Assembly (NCBI RefSeq): GCF_021729085.1
Contig: NZ_JAJSAR010000001.1
Coordinates: forward strand, 1 to 64,000
Source: Pseudohongiella sp. O18
GTDB taxonomy: Bacteria; Pseudomonadota; Gammaproteobacteria; Pseudomonadales; Pseudohongiellaceae
DNA: 64,000 nt
Reading direction: 5' to 3'
The stretch's first letter is position 1; each line of letters starts with the position of its first letter. Positions 54,643-63,993 of this stretch are shown piece after piece. Both the position numbers and the translations under genes were made by a program. Below the pieces are notes generated by a model that saw only the letters and a program-made list of their open reading frames with translations, did not search any database and was not told where the DNA came from.

Positions 54643-54848
54643 GTCGTAGTTCCTGTCTGAGGCTAGCCGGGGGCTGACATTTGAGGTTCATCGCTCCGGG
54701 CAAGCATTATTATTGTGGATGCGGGCCAGTATATGGCTCGCCCCGTCAAATTGCCAATTGGCCCAGCGTCATACGTGACTAAGGGCATGTTTGCATGGGC
54801 GACGCTTCGGGTTATGATGCTCGACCTGACTGAGTGACCTGAGCATCA

Positions 54849-55472
54849 ATGCTGATTCAACTGTACCGCCACATCCAGCGCAATATCAAAGAAGACGGCC
54901 TGATCGTAAGCAGTTCCCGATTTCTGGTATCGGCCATGCTGAAGCGGGTGGATTTCTCCCGTAACCTGCGTATTCTCGAAATTGGCAGTGGCCGTGGCGC
55001 CATTACCGATCAGCTGATTCAACGCATGTCGAACGGTTCAAGTTTGGACATCTGTGAAATCAAGTCTGAGTACAACGACTCGATTCACCGCCTGATGGCA
55101 TCCCATCCGGATAAACAGGTCGCTCTCTATAACAGCTGTGTGACCCAGCTGCTGACCCGCCCCGGCCACTATGACGTGATCATTTCCTCATTGCCATTGA
55201 AGAATTTTGAGGATGCAGCCAGCGCCAACGCCTTCCTGTACCAGATACTGAATGCTGTGCAGTATGGTCTCAGGGAAGGCGGCCTGTACCTGCAATATCA
55301 ATACTTCAAGAGCAACCAGAGCGATATCGAGCAGGTTTTTGGCAAATCCATGGATGATGTCAGCTTCGTGCCTCTGAATATCCTGCCAGCTTTTGTGTAT
55401 CAAATGTCCAAGCCAGCAGCCATGGCAACGCCGGCTGTACTCGATCGGGCGCCTCTTAATGAAAGCTCGTGA
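54849..55472 (+). CDS. Class I SAM-dependent methyltransferase (PmtA/KsgA-like)
   Basis: 207 residues. Motif I is LRILEIGSGRGAITDQLI, an acidic motif II IC-E follows, and motif IV is YDVIISSLPLKNF. The resemblance is to phospholipid N-methyltransferases and rRNA adenine dimethylases, which share an IxSxLP motif here. It lies 69 bases upstream of a DedA-like membrane protein on the same strand, which fits a membrane-lipid role, but this is inference. Confidence 0.8.
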   Translation: MLIQLYRHIQRNIKEDGLIVSSSRFLVSAMLKRVDFSRNLRILEIGSGRGAITDQLIQRMSNGSSLDICEIKSEYNDSIHRLMASHPDKQVALYNSCVTQLLTRPGHYDVIISSLPLKNFEDAASANAFLYQILNAVQYGLREGGLYLQYQYFKSNQSDIEQVFGKSMDDVSFVPLNILPAFVYQMSKPAAMATPAVLDRAPLNESS

Positions 55473-55540
55473 GTCATGAAACCGTGCAGGCATCCGTCCC
55501 ACTGAAAGCCAACAACGACCAAGCGGATCGCTGAAACTCC

Positions 55541-56131
55541 ATGGAAAAAGAAAAACTTGAACACCTGAACTTTTTTGGCCTGTACACCTGGCTGGGACTG
55601 GTGACGATCTGCCTGTCACTGTACTTCTTTCGACCCGACCTGTTTGAACCCCAGTTTATCCGTCAGTTCTTCAGTGAAAATCTGGTCAGTGGACTGTTTA
55701 TTTATTTCGTGATCTCTACACTGCGCGGCTTTACGCTGATCCCCTCCACGCCAATTGTGCTGGCGGGCATCCTGGTATTTCCGCCCCTGCCGCTATGGCT
55801 GGTCAATCAGCTGGCCGTATACACATCGTCTGCAATTGTGTACTACATGGCACGACATTTACGATTCGATCGCTACTTTCATGCGCATTATCCAAAACAG
55901 GTCGCTCAGCTGAGCGGGCTCCTCAAGAAAGCAGAGCTGACGGTGATCTCCACCTGGGGGTTCCTGCCGTTTGTGCCCAGCGACATGATTGTTTATGTGT
56001 GCAGTGTTCTGCGCGTCAGTGTCTGGAAAACCCTGTTCGGCATTTCGATCGGGGAAGGTGTTATCTGCGCCATTTACATTTTTGGCGGTGCCTACAGCCT
56101 GAATGCTATTCTGCAGTACTTTGCCGGGTGA
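55541..56131 (+). CDS. DedA/TVP38-type VTT-domain membrane protein
   Basis: 196 residues with about five hydrophobic segments. The VTT core includes TLIPSTPIVLAGILVFPPLPLW, a family G-x-P-like loop, and GFLPFVPSDMIVYVCSVLRVSVWKTLFGISIGE. Family members are lipid scramblases or carrier-lipid flippases. Its pairing with the methyltransferase upstream suggests a common lipid function. It is convergent with the thioesterase gene. Confidence 0.85.
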   Translation: MEKEKLEHLNFFGLYTWLGLVTICLSLYFFRPDLFEPQFIRQFFSENLVSGLFIYFVISTLRGFTLIPSTPIVLAGILVFPPLPLWLVNQLAVYTSSAIVYYMARHLRFDRYFHAHYPKQVAQLSGLLKKAELTVISTWGFLPFVPSDMIVYVCSVLRVSVWKTLFGISIGEGVICAIYIFGGAYSLNAILQYFAG

Positions 56132-56156
56132 CCTGCGCGGCGGCACCGCCGCGCGC

Positions 56157-56960
56157 TCAGTCCTTGAAATACACCATTTGATGAGATGTGGCCAGCAGCT
56201 CACCTTCTGGTGACCAGACCTCTGCGCTTTGATCGAAGAACCCGTCGCGGTAAGCCTGCGCGCGCGCGACACCCAGAAGGTGTCTGCTGCCCACTCGGCC
56301 AAGTGTTTGGCTGTCAGCATGAAAGTATGAAGTCAGTGTTACGGTACCGATGGGAGACCAGCGCTGGCGTCGTATCATGACCCTGGGAAAGAACACATCA
56401 CAGATGGATGCCAGCGCCGGGAAATCCAGTGGCCGCTCTGGCACATCGCGCACCCAGAGTTGAGATGCGCCATTTTCCCTTTCCGGCTCGGTAAACGTTT
56501 TCGGAAGTGAATCGTCGCTATAACGCAGATCGTAACGATGCGTGAACTCCGGGCGTTTGTCCCAGTTCATGGCAGCTACCGATTCCGGCGCCGGCGCATC
56601 AGGAAACTTCGCATCTGTGCCGGACCACGTCGGGCGACGAATGGCGAACACAGCTGTCGCCATGGCCACCAGTTTGTCGTCCTGAATGGCATTGATAAGC
56701 CAATGCTGTGTGGACCTATTGGTACGAACCGGGCGCGCCTCAATACGGAAAGCCCCATCAGCAATCGGTGCAGCAAAGTGCACGGTCTGCGATACGGGTT
56801 CACCTAAACGTTCCTCATGCAGCAGAGCCGCATTCAGCAGTTGCGCCGCAGTTATACCGCCAAATGGCCCGACAGCGTTGGCGTAGCCCGGATGTGTACT
56901 GGCGGCAAACATGCCCGGCGCCACGGGTTGCATAGCTATAGCTTCATCCAGCGGATGCAT
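56157..56960 (-). CDS. Acyl-CoA thioesterase family protein (double hotdog)
   Basis: 267 residues forming two hotdog units, as in TesB-like thioesterases. NAVGPFGGITAAQLLNAAL carries the helix of the first hotdog, and PVSQTVHFAAPI and RSTQHWLINAIQDDKLVAMATAVFAIRRP continue it. The second unit has SPIGTVTLTSYFHADSQTL and AEVWSPEGELLATSHQMVYF. It is predicted to hydrolyse acyl-CoA, with unknown chain specificity. It lies 44 bases downstream of the AtaL-like gene. Confidence 0.85.
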   Translation of the reverse strand: MHPLDEAIAMQPVAPGMFAASTHPGYANAVGPFGGITAAQLLNAALLHEERLGEPVSQTVHFAAPIADGAFRIEARPVRTNRSTQHWLINAIQDDKLVAMATAVFAIRRPTWSGTDAKFPDAPAPESVAAMNWDKRPEFTHRYDLRYSDDSLPKTFTEPERENGASQLWVRDVPERPLDFPALASICDVFFPRVMIRRQRWSPIGTVTLTSYFHADSQTLGRVGSRHLLGVARAQAYRDGFFDQSAEVWSPEGELLATSHQMVYFKD

Positions 56961-57004
56961 TCCTGTCTCCTGTTTCCCTGTGACCCTGTATCACGTGCAC
57001 GCGA

Positions 57005-57481
57005 TTACATATGAGCGTCCGACCAGCCCTCTGCAATCATTTCACGTATGACTTCAATGGCTTCCTGGTCATTCTGCACGTAGGCCGATTTCAGAAATTC
57101 GTCGGCATCCACACCACTATCGGCACCACTGATGGAGTCGCGCCGGTAACGGAATCGCACCAATAGCTCACCGGCGCCCGCCGACTCAATGCGCGTTACA
57201 CTCTCGGCATGCATGGGTTGATCGCGACCGTCGATCAGCGTTCTGATCTCCCGGTCTTCGATGACAGTAACCACATCGGTAAACTCCAGTTCACCGGCAA
57301 AGATCCGGCGCGTAAACCCCTCAGCATGTTCATCAACAAGCCGACACTTGATGGCCGGATTGAAGTGGCCCGGATAACGTGCGCGAAACAGCAAACCCTT
57401 CCATAAGGACTCGCGGGAAATTCGCTGATGATCAGGCTGCCCTTTCTCATTAATGACAATGGTATGTTCGAAATCCAGCAC
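57005..57481 (-). CDS. AtaL-like (DUF1857) SRPBCC-fold protein
   Basis: 158 residues from the GTG at 57481, which has AAGGGGG five bases upstream; the upstream in-frame ATG at 57520 adds 13 residues without a ribosome site. It starts LDFEHTIVINEKGQPDHQRISRESLWKGLLFRARYP, the pattern of DUF1857/AtaL. VRFRYRRD and a C-terminal helix complete a START-like lipid-binding pocket. Family members have no firm biochemical role. Probable operon with the thioesterase downstream. Confidence 0.78.
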   Translation of the reverse strand: MLDFEHTIVINEKGQPDHQRISRESLWKGLLFRARYPGHFNPAIKCRLVDEHAEGFTRRIFAGELEFTDVVTVIEDREIRTLIDGRDQPMHAESVTRIESAGAGELLVRFRYRRDSISGADSGVDADEFLKSAYVQNDQEAIEVIREMIAEGWSDAHM

Positions 57482-57668
57482 CTGGGCCCCCTTTGACTTA
57501 ATCGAATGGCAATAATACACAATCAGGCCTGAGCGAGCCCGCTTTCAGCCCTGTCATTTGCAATCCATCAACCCACGGCTTGGCAGCCGCCACCTTGCCC
57601 GCGTATTATCCATGGCCTGCCTATAGCACAGTTGATGACCCTGCATGACGTAACAGGAGTAAATACCC

Positions 57669-58094
57669 ATGGCCATCTGGAAGCGCACACCCTCACTGGA
57701 ACGGCTTGCCGAGAACGCTAAAAACACCGCTGTCGCCCACCTTGGCATAGAAATTACAGAGATTGGCGATGATTTTCTGACCGGGCGTATGCCCGTTGAC
57801 CATCGCACAGTGCAACCACATCGTATTCTTCACGGTGGCGCCTCGGTGCTGTTTGCCGAAACGCTGGGCAGCATGGCCGCGAATCTGTGCCTTGGCTCTG
57901 AGACTCAGGCAGCGGTTGGTCTCGACATCAATGCCAACCATCTCCGCCCTGTCAGCAGCGGCTGGGTGTATGGCACGGCCCGCCCGGTTCATATCGGAGC
58001 CACCACACAGGTGTGGGAAATCAAGATCAGTAATGAAGCAGGCAAGGCAGTGTGCATTTCGCGCCTGACCATGGCAGTAATCAAGGCACGTTAG
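57669..58094 (+). CDS. Hotdog-fold thioesterase (PaaI/YbdB-like)
   Basis: 141 residues. It has the hotdog motif HRILHGGASVLFAETLGSMAAN, including the HGG and Glu used by PaaI/EntH/MenI-type enzymes. GLDINANHLRPVSSGWVYGTARPVHIG and a VCISRLTMAVI strand complete the fold. It probably cleaves an aryl- or acyl-CoA. AGGAG stands upstream of the ATG. It is adjacent to, but not in one operon with, the other thioesterase. Confidence 0.9.
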   Translation: MAIWKRTPSLERLAENAKNTAVAHLGIEITEIGDDFLTGRMPVDHRTVQPHRILHGGASVLFAETLGSMAANLCLGSETQAAVGLDINANHLRPVSSGWVYGTARPVHIGATTQVWEIKISNEAGKAVCISRLTMAVIKAR

Positions 58095-58171
58095 AACCAA
58101 TTCGGGATTGAATACACCCACCCCCTCGGTTATTGTTTGGCAGCGGCCTAACAATAACACAGGGTACTTAG

Positions 58172-59701
58172 ATGGAAGCTCTCGTCAACACGATCAATAA
58201 TATCGTCTGGAGTCCGGCACTGGTGTTCCTGTGCCTGGGTGCCGGTCTCTTCTACTCCATCCTCACTCGCTTCGCCCAGCTTCGACATTTCAAAGAGATG
58301 TGGCGCCTGCTGTTTCAGGGCAGTGAATCAGCCGAGGGCATTTCATCTTTCCAGGCGTTGGCGGTTTCCCTGTCGGGTCGTGTTGGCGTCGGCAACATTG
58401 CAGGCGTCGCGGCAGCCATAGGATTCGGCGGGCCCGGCGCTGTTTTCTGGATGTGGGTCGTGGCATTCCTCGGGGCGAGCACAGCCTATGCAGAATCCAC
58501 ATTGGGCCAGCTCTATAAAGTCGAGGAAGATGGCCAGTATCGGGGTGGCCCTGCCTATTACTTCGAGCGATGTCTTGGACAGCGCTGGCTGGCCGTCCTG
58601 TTTGCAATTGCCGCCATTGTGGCCTGTGGTGTGTTTCTGCCGGGTGTTCAGGCCAATGCCGTCGGCAATGCCGTCACTCAGGTTTTTGGCGAGGGCAACA
58701 TTGTTTCGACCCAGTTTGGCGACGTTGGCACCAATAAACTGGTGGCGCTGGCAGTCATCCTGATGATCCTGGCATTTATCATTTTTGGCGGCATCAAGCG
58801 TATTGCCCATTTTACCCAGATCGTTGTTCCGTTCATGGCGCTGGGTTACATCATCATGGCGCTAATCATCGTGTTCATCAATTTTGACCAGATTCCGGGT
58901 GTATTTGCGCTGATCGTGGGCGATGCGTTTACTGCCCAGGCCGGTTTTGGCGCGGCAATAGGCTGGGGCGTGAGACGCGGCATCTATTCAAATGAGGCTG
59001 GCCAGGGAACCGGGCCGCATGCTGCCTCTGCAGCTGAAGTCGACCACCCGGCCCAACAGGGCCTGGTGCAGGCATTCTCCGTGTATGTCGACACGCTGTT
59101 TGTCTGCTCGGCAACCGCATTCATGATACTGATCACTGAACAATACAATATTCAGGGCACCCTGGAAGCCGGTCAGTTTGTCCTGCAGAATGTGCCTGCT
59201 GACACCGAGATAGCCTCTGCCGCCTTTACACAGATGGCGCTGTTCAGTGTGTTTGGTAACTTTGGCCCCGTCTTTGTGGGCATTTCCCTGTTCTTCTTTG
59301 CCTTCACCACCATACTCGCCTACTACTACATCGCCGAGACGAATGCAGCCTACCTCAATCGCTATTTCAAGGCTCGCATCCCACTGGTTCTGGTCAAAGT
59401 TGTGATCATGATGATGGTCAGCTATGGCATGGTGAACAGTGCAGGTTATATCTGGATGATTGGTGACATTGGCGTGGGCCTGATGGCCTGGATTAATATC
59501 GTTGGCATCCTGGCCATCTTTTTTGTGTCAGGGCCTGCCATGGCATGCCTCAAGGACTATGAGGAGCAGCGCGCTGCTGGCGGCCCCATTCATTTCGACC
59601 CCAGAAAGCTTGGCATCAAGAACGCGACTTTCTGGGAGCAGCGCATGGACAAGCAGGTAAAGCAGGCTGAAGAACAGGCTGATGGTGAGACCCGGCACTG
59701 A
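58172..59701 (+). CDS. Sodium:alanine symporter (AGCS family)
   Basis: Inner-membrane amino-acid/cation symporter of 509 residues with about ten helices. The GVGNIAGVAAAIGFGGPGAVFWMW motif and GVRRGIYSNEAGQGTGPHAASAAEVDHPAQQGL are diagnostic of the AGCS family, and LAYYYIAETNAAYL follows. It takes up alanine or glycine with sodium. A hairpin overlapping the stop codon probably terminates the gene. Confidence 0.95.
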   Translation: MEALVNTINNIVWSPALVFLCLGAGLFYSILTRFAQLRHFKEMWRLLFQGSESAEGISSFQALAVSLSGRVGVGNIAGVAAAIGFGGPGAVFWMWVVAFLGASTAYAESTLGQLYKVEEDGQYRGGPAYYFERCLGQRWLAVLFAIAAIVACGVFLPGVQANAVGNAVTQVFGEGNIVSTQFGDVGTNKLVALAVILMILAFIIFGGIKRIAHFTQIVVPFMALGYIIMALIIVFINFDQIPGVFALIVGDAFTAQAGFGAAIGWGVRRGIYSNEAGQGTGPHAASAAEVDHPAQQGLVQAFSVYVDTLFVCSATAFMILITEQYNIQGTLEAGQFVLQNVPADTEIASAAFTQMALFSVFGNFGPVFVGISLFFFAFTTILAYYYIAETNAAYLNRYFKARIPLVLVKVVIMMMVSYGMVNSAGYIWMIGDIGVGLMAWINIVGILAIFFVSGPAMACLKDYEEQRAAGGPIHFDPRKLGIKNATFWEQRMDKQVKQAEEQADGETRH

Positions 59702-59720
59702 TTTAACATCAGTGCCTTAT
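59694..59720 (+). terminator. Hairpin overlapping the symporter stop codon
   Basis: GGCACTGAT (59694-59702) pairs perfectly with ATCAGTGCC (59708-59716) around a five-base loop containing the stop region, followed by TTAT. It lies at the junction of the symporter and the convergent marC gene and may terminate both. The T-tract is short. Confidence 0.5.
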
Positions 59721-60328
59721 GCCGGAGCTGAGCTCAGATAACTGGCAATGCCATTGAGCAGCATCTGCACCGATACAGAAATGAGGATCATGCCCATCAG
59801 GCGCTCGATGGCCTTCAAACCACGGGCGCCCAGCACCTTGTAAAGTCGCTGCGACATCATCAGGATGATGGCCGTGACAGTCCACGCGCCACCCAGCGCG
59901 ATCAGCCAGTCAACACTGCGGTCGGGGCCGGATTCGGCGAGTAGAATGAGCGTAGCAAGCACCGATGGGCCAGCAATCAGGGGAACCGCGAGTGGCACGA
60001 CCAATGGTTCGCCATCATCGTCATCGGAGCCCATGACACCGCCCCGCGACGGGAAAATCATACGTACGGCTATGATCATCAGTACCAGACCGCCGCCGAT
60101 GGAAACGGCCTCGCGTGACAGGGCCAGCAAATGCAGAATGCCTGGCCCCATGAAGAGAAACAACAGCATAAGCCCCAGGGCGATCAGCAGCTCGCGCAGC
60201 AGGACTCGCCTGCGACGTTGCTCAGGCACCCTCGACAGCACGCTGAGGAATATGGGTATATTGCCCAGAGGATCCATAATCAGAAACAGAGTGACAGCAG
60301 CAGCGAACGTTTCCATGTACAAGATCAC
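59717..60328 (-). CDS. MarC/YhgN-family integral membrane protein
   Basis: 203 residues, six hydrophobic helices. It starts with the family motif AAVTLFLIMDPLGNIPIFLSVL and includes SREAVSIGGGLVLMIIAVRMIF and PLAVPLIAGPSVLATLILL. No transport substrate is established; the historical link to multiple antibiotic resistance is not supported. Convergent with the alanine symporter and divergent from the HAD-UbiA gene. Confidence 0.92.
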   Translation of the reverse strand: MILYMETFAAAVTLFLIMDPLGNIPIFLSVLSRVPEQRRRRVLLRELLIALGLMLLFLFMGPGILHLLALSREAVSIGGGLVLMIIAVRMIFPSRGGVMGSDDDDGEPLVVPLAVPLIAGPSVLATLILLAESGPDRSVDWLIALGGAWTVTAIILMMSQRLYKVLGARGLKAIERLMGMILISVSVQMLLNGIASYLSSAPA

Positions 60329-60390
60329 TATGTGTGTAGTGGCTGAAACCGTTATCTTACGCCGGTCTGTAAAAAATTCCCACGGATTTT

Positions 60391-61893
60391 ATGATTACTG
60401 CTACCATACCGCCTCATCAGACATGGCTGGCGGATACGTATGCCTGCGCTTTTCAGGGACTGGAGACATTGCGACCACTGGTAGTTGACCTCGACGGCAC
60501 GCTGATTCATACCGATATGTTGCACGAATCAGCATTGAAGGTGTTCCGGGAATCACCCTGGAGCGCCTTGCTGCTGCCTGTCTGGTTGCTGCAGGGAAAA
60601 GCCGTCTTGAAACAACGATTGGCGCAGCGCACCGCGTTCAACGCTGGCGTCCTGCCCTATAACCAGACGCTGATTGACTGGTTGCGCGAACAAAAGCAGC
60701 TGGGTCGTGAGATCGTGCTGTGCACCGCATCCGACCAGCGTTTCGCAGAGGCTATCGCTGAGCAGCTGGGGCTGTTCGACAGCGTGCTGGCCAGCGACGG
60801 TCAGACAAACCTGTCGGGGCGACAAAAAGCTCAGGCACTGGTTGATCGCTATGGCGAACAGGGATTTGACTATGCAGGCAATTCAACCAAAGACCTGCCT
60901 GTCTGGGCCAGCGCGCATCAGGCTGTTGTGGTGAATGCCTCCACGGCAGTCACCGAACGCGCCCAACAGTGTGCGCGCGTAGAGACGGTATTCCCTCCTG
61001 CACCCACCGGTATCATGGCCTGGCTGAAAGTAGTTCGTGCTCACCAGTGGCTGAAAAACCTTCTGCTATTTTTTCCGGCTATCGCCGCACACGACCTCAA
61101 CGACCCGGCGATTCTGGGGGTCCTGGCTTTGGCGTTCTGCTCATTCAGCCTCTGTGCGTCAGCGGTTTACATTACCAATGACCTGACTGACCTGGAGAGT
61201 GATCGCCTGCATCCACGCAAGCGCAACCGTCCCTTTGCATCAGGTGCGATTGCAGCCTGGAAAGGTGTGCTGCTGTCACCCATGTTGCTACTCGGCAGCG
61301 TTGTGATCGGAAGCCTGGTAAGCATGGAGTTTCTAGGCTGGCTGGCAGTATATTTCCTGCTGACGCTGGCCTACTCATTCGGACTCAAGCGCCTGATGAT
61401 CGTCGACTGCCTCGTGTTGGCAATGCTGTACACGCTGCGAATTATCGCCGGCGCGGCAGCCTCCGAAAATGCCCTGACCTTCTGGCTGTTGACCGAGTCC
61501 GTTTTCCTGTTTTTGTCGCTTGCTTTTGTCAAACGCTATGCGGAACTGAAACTGCAGTCGAAGGCGGGTGCCAGTCAGGCACATGGTCGCGGCTACCTGA
61601 CCAGCGACGCGCCGCTGATTCAGAACCTCGGGATCAGTGCAGGATTCATTGCGGTGCTGGTACTGGCACTTTACCTGAATAGCGACTCCGTGCTTGGCCT
61701 TTACCAGAATACGGCGTTGGTTTGGGCCGCCATCCCTATCCTGCTGTTCTGGATCAGCTGGATGTGGATGCAGGCTAACCGCGGCAATATGAACGACGAT
61801 CCCCTGGTTTTTGCCGTGAAAGACAAGACAAGTCTGATGGCAGGCGCGGCGTTTGCTCTGGTTCTGGCGCTGGCAACACTGGGGTGGCCATGA
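60391..61893 (+). CDS. HAD phosphatase-UbiA prenyltransferase fusion
   Basis: 500 residues. Residues about 25-200 are a HAD phosphatase with motif I VDLDGTLIHTDML, motif II LCTASD and an acidic motif IV in DYAGNSTKDLP. Residues about 215-500 are a UbiA-type membrane prenyltransferase with eight or nine helices and the Asp-rich motif NDLTDLESDRLHP. This resembles decaprenyl-phosphate phosphoribosyltransferase (Rv3806c type) fused to a phosphatase that could remove the 5-phosphate. It overlaps the next gene by four bases, so the DprE1- and DprE2-like genes act in one operon. Confidence 0.85.
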   Translation: MITATIPPHQTWLADTYACAFQGLETLRPLVVDLDGTLIHTDMLHESALKVFRESPWSALLLPVWLLQGKAVLKQRLAQRTAFNAGVLPYNQTLIDWLREQKQLGREIVLCTASDQRFAEAIAEQLGLFDSVLASDGQTNLSGRQKAQALVDRYGEQGFDYAGNSTKDLPVWASAHQAVVVNASTAVTERAQQCARVETVFPPAPTGIMAWLKVVRAHQWLKNLLLFFPAIAAHDLNDPAILGVLALAFCSFSLCASAVYITNDLTDLESDRLHPRKRNRPFASGAIAAWKGVLLSPMLLLGSVVIGSLVSMEFLGWLAVYFLLTLAYSFGLKRLMIVDCLVLAMLYTLRIIAGAAASENALTFWLLTESVFLFLSLAFVKRYAELKLQSKAGASQAHGRGYLTSDAPLIQNLGISAGFIAVLVLALYLNSDSVLGLYQNTALVWAAIPILLFWISWMWMQANRGNMNDDPLVFAVKDKTSLMAGAAFALVLALATLGWP

Positions 61894-63203
61894 TAAAACT
61901 CAGCTCCTGGGGCCGCCTTAGCCGTCAGCCGCATACCTGTATTGCCTTAAACGACCGCAGCAGCGTGGCAGGCCAGCTTGAACAGTTCCAGCCCGGCATT
62001 TGTTATGGCATGGGGCGCAGTTACGGGGATGTGTGCCTGAACAGAGAGGGAATAAGCTGGCAGACTCGCGGTCTGGACCGCCTGATTGAATTCGATGCAG
62101 AGACTGGCGTGCTCGTCTGCGAATCAGGAGCCCTGCTAAAGGAAATCCAGGATCTGATGGTACCCCGAGGCTGGATGCTGCCGGTGACACCTGGTACCCA
62201 GCTGATCACCGTGGGGGGAGCAATCGCCAATGATGTTCATGGTAAAAACCATCATGTGCACGGCACCTTCGGCGAGCATGTGCAGGAGCTGATTCTGCAG
62301 CGCACCGATGGCCAGCTGCTGCGCTGCAGCTCTGCGGAAAATGCCGATATGTTCCGGGCCACCATCGGAGGCCTTGGATTAACGGGCGTCATTCTGCAGG
62401 CAAGCCTGAAGCTGCGGCCGGTCGGCTCCGCCTGGCTGGACACAGACACACTGGCTTACCAGTCGCTACCCGAATTTTTTGAACTGTCGCAGGCGTCGGA
62501 GGCAGACTGGGAACATACTGTATCCTGGATCGACTGCCTGTCCGGGGACACGCCAAGGGGCATTTTTCTGCGAGCGAACCACCGGGAACAGGTACCCCCT
62601 GATCATAAATCACAGTCTTCACGAAAAAAATCAGGCCTGCAGATGCCATTGGTCCCACCAGTGTCTCTGGTCAACCGTCTTAGCCTGCGGCCCTTCAACA
62701 CTGCCTACTACGCGCTTAACAAACGCAAAGAGGGTGCCGGTATCGCACATTACCAGCCATTTTTTTATCCACTTGATGCAATCGGTCACTGGAACAGAAT
62801 GTACGGCCCACGCGGCTTCTATCAGTACCAGTGTGTGGTGCCAGAGGACAACATGCATGGAGCGATAGGCGAAATGCTGACTGCCATTGCCCGCAGCGGT
62901 CAGGGTTCTTTTCTGGCTGTACTAAAAACATTTGGCAAGCGGCCAGCGGCCGGCCTGCTGAGTTTCCCTATGCCAGGCGCGACACTGGCGCTGGACTTCC
63001 CCAATCAGGGGCAAAAAACACTTTCATTGTTTACCAGGCTGGATGACATCGTCAGTCAGGCTGGCGGCCGCCTTTATGCTGCCAAAGACGCACGCATGCC
63101 GGCGGATATGTTCCTGCGCGCGTACCCTGCTTTGTCCGAATTCACTAACTACCGAGATCCTGGCATCAGTTCCGACATGTCACGTCGGCTGATGGGCAGT
63201 TAA
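61890..63203 (+). CDS. DprE1-like FAD-dependent oxidoreductase
   Basis: About 437 residues from the ATG in the ATGA overlap with the preceding stop; a GTG at 61884 is the alternative. The VAO-type FAD-binding domain has CYGMGRSYGDVCLN, PVTPGTQLITVGGAIANDVHGKNHHVHGTFGEHV and ATIGGLGLTGVIL. These segments resemble the mycobacterial decaprenylphosphoryl-ribose 2'-oxidase closely. It probably oxidises the ribose 2'-OH of a polyprenylphosphoryl sugar. Flanking HAD-UbiA and SDR genes complete the same three-step logic. Confidence 0.85.
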   Translation: MIKLSSWGRLSRQPHTCIALNDRSSVAGQLEQFQPGICYGMGRSYGDVCLNREGISWQTRGLDRLIEFDAETGVLVCESGALLKEIQDLMVPRGWMLPVTPGTQLITVGGAIANDVHGKNHHVHGTFGEHVQELILQRTDGQLLRCSSAENADMFRATIGGLGLTGVILQASLKLRPVGSAWLDTDTLAYQSLPEFFELSQASEADWEHTVSWIDCLSGDTPRGIFLRANHREQVPPDHKSQSSRKKSGLQMPLVPPVSLVNRLSLRPFNTAYYALNKRKEGAGIAHYQPFFYPLDAIGHWNRMYGPRGFYQYQCVVPEDNMHGAIGEMLTAIARSGQGSFLAVLKTFGKRPAAGLLSFPMPGATLALDFPNQGQKTLSLFTRLDDIVSQAGGRLYAAKDARMPADMFLRAYPALSEFTNYRDPGISSDMSRRLMGS

Positions 63204-63228
63204 AACAACGGTACGGAGAACTCCACTC

Positions 63229-63993
63229 ATGAGCAGTCCCTCTGCCAATAAAGTACAGCGAATTGTCATCGTCGGCGCCACCTCGGCAATAGCCGAACGT
63301 TGCGCCAGATGCTGGGCCGAACAGGGCGCCACGCACTTCTACCTGCTGGCCCGTAATCAGGAGAAGCTGTCGGCAATTGCGGCAGATTTGAAAGTACGAC
63401 AACCGCAGGCGGAAATCGTCACAGCCGTTGGCGATTTTGTTGACCCTGCAGCCATACAGTCGCAGGTAACTGAAATCATGACGCAGGCGGCAGATATCGT
63501 GCTGATTGCGCATGGCAATCTTCCTGACCAGCAGCAGTGCCAGGCCTCACTTTCAGAGACTGCCGAGGCCATACAGATTAATGGCATTTCTCCGGTGTTA
63601 TTCGCCGAGGCGTTTGCGACATTAATGAGTCAGGCAGATCGTGGCACTCTGGCAGTCATTGGTTCAGTTGCGGGTGACCGGGGACGAAAGTCCAATTATG
63701 TTTATGGTTCGGCAAAAGGCCTGGTGACCCGCTATGTGCAGGGTCTGCAACACCGCACTGCCGGCTCCGGGTTTAAAGTGGTGCTGGTAAAACCAGGCCC
63801 GACGGACACCCCCATGACTGCGCATCTGAAGCAGAATGGCGCCGCACTGGCCAGCGTAGAGGATGTCGCTGACGACATCGTAAACGGCATAGCAAAAGGC
63901 AAACCGGTAATCTACACGCCATCAAAATGGGCGTTGATCATGATGATCATTCGCCATCTGCCACGTTTTATTTTCAACAGAATGGATATCTGA
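63229..63993 (+). CDS. DprE2-like short-chain dehydrogenase
   Basis: 254 residues. The Rossmann motif is VIVGATSAIAERCARCWAEQG, and the catalytic Ser lies in GSVAGDRG with YVYGSAKG (YxxxK). NGISPVLFAEAF and KPGPTDTPM follow. SDR enzymes of this branch reduce the 2'-keto sugar made by DprE1. The C-terminus is hydrophobic (MMIIRHLPRFIF), as in DprE2. The stop codon is seven bases from the window edge, so the operon may continue. Confidence 0.83.
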   Translation: MSSPSANKVQRIVIVGATSAIAERCARCWAEQGATHFYLLARNQEKLSAIAADLKVRQPQAEIVTAVGDFVDPAAIQSQVTEIMTQAADIVLIAHGNLPDQQQCQASLSETAEAIQINGISPVLFAEAFATLMSQADRGTLAVIGSVAGDRGRKSNYVYGSAKGLVTRYVQGLQHRTAGSGFKVVLVKPGPTDTPMTAHLKQNGAALASVEDVADDIVNGIAKGKPVIYTPSKWALIMMIIRHLPRFIFNRMDI

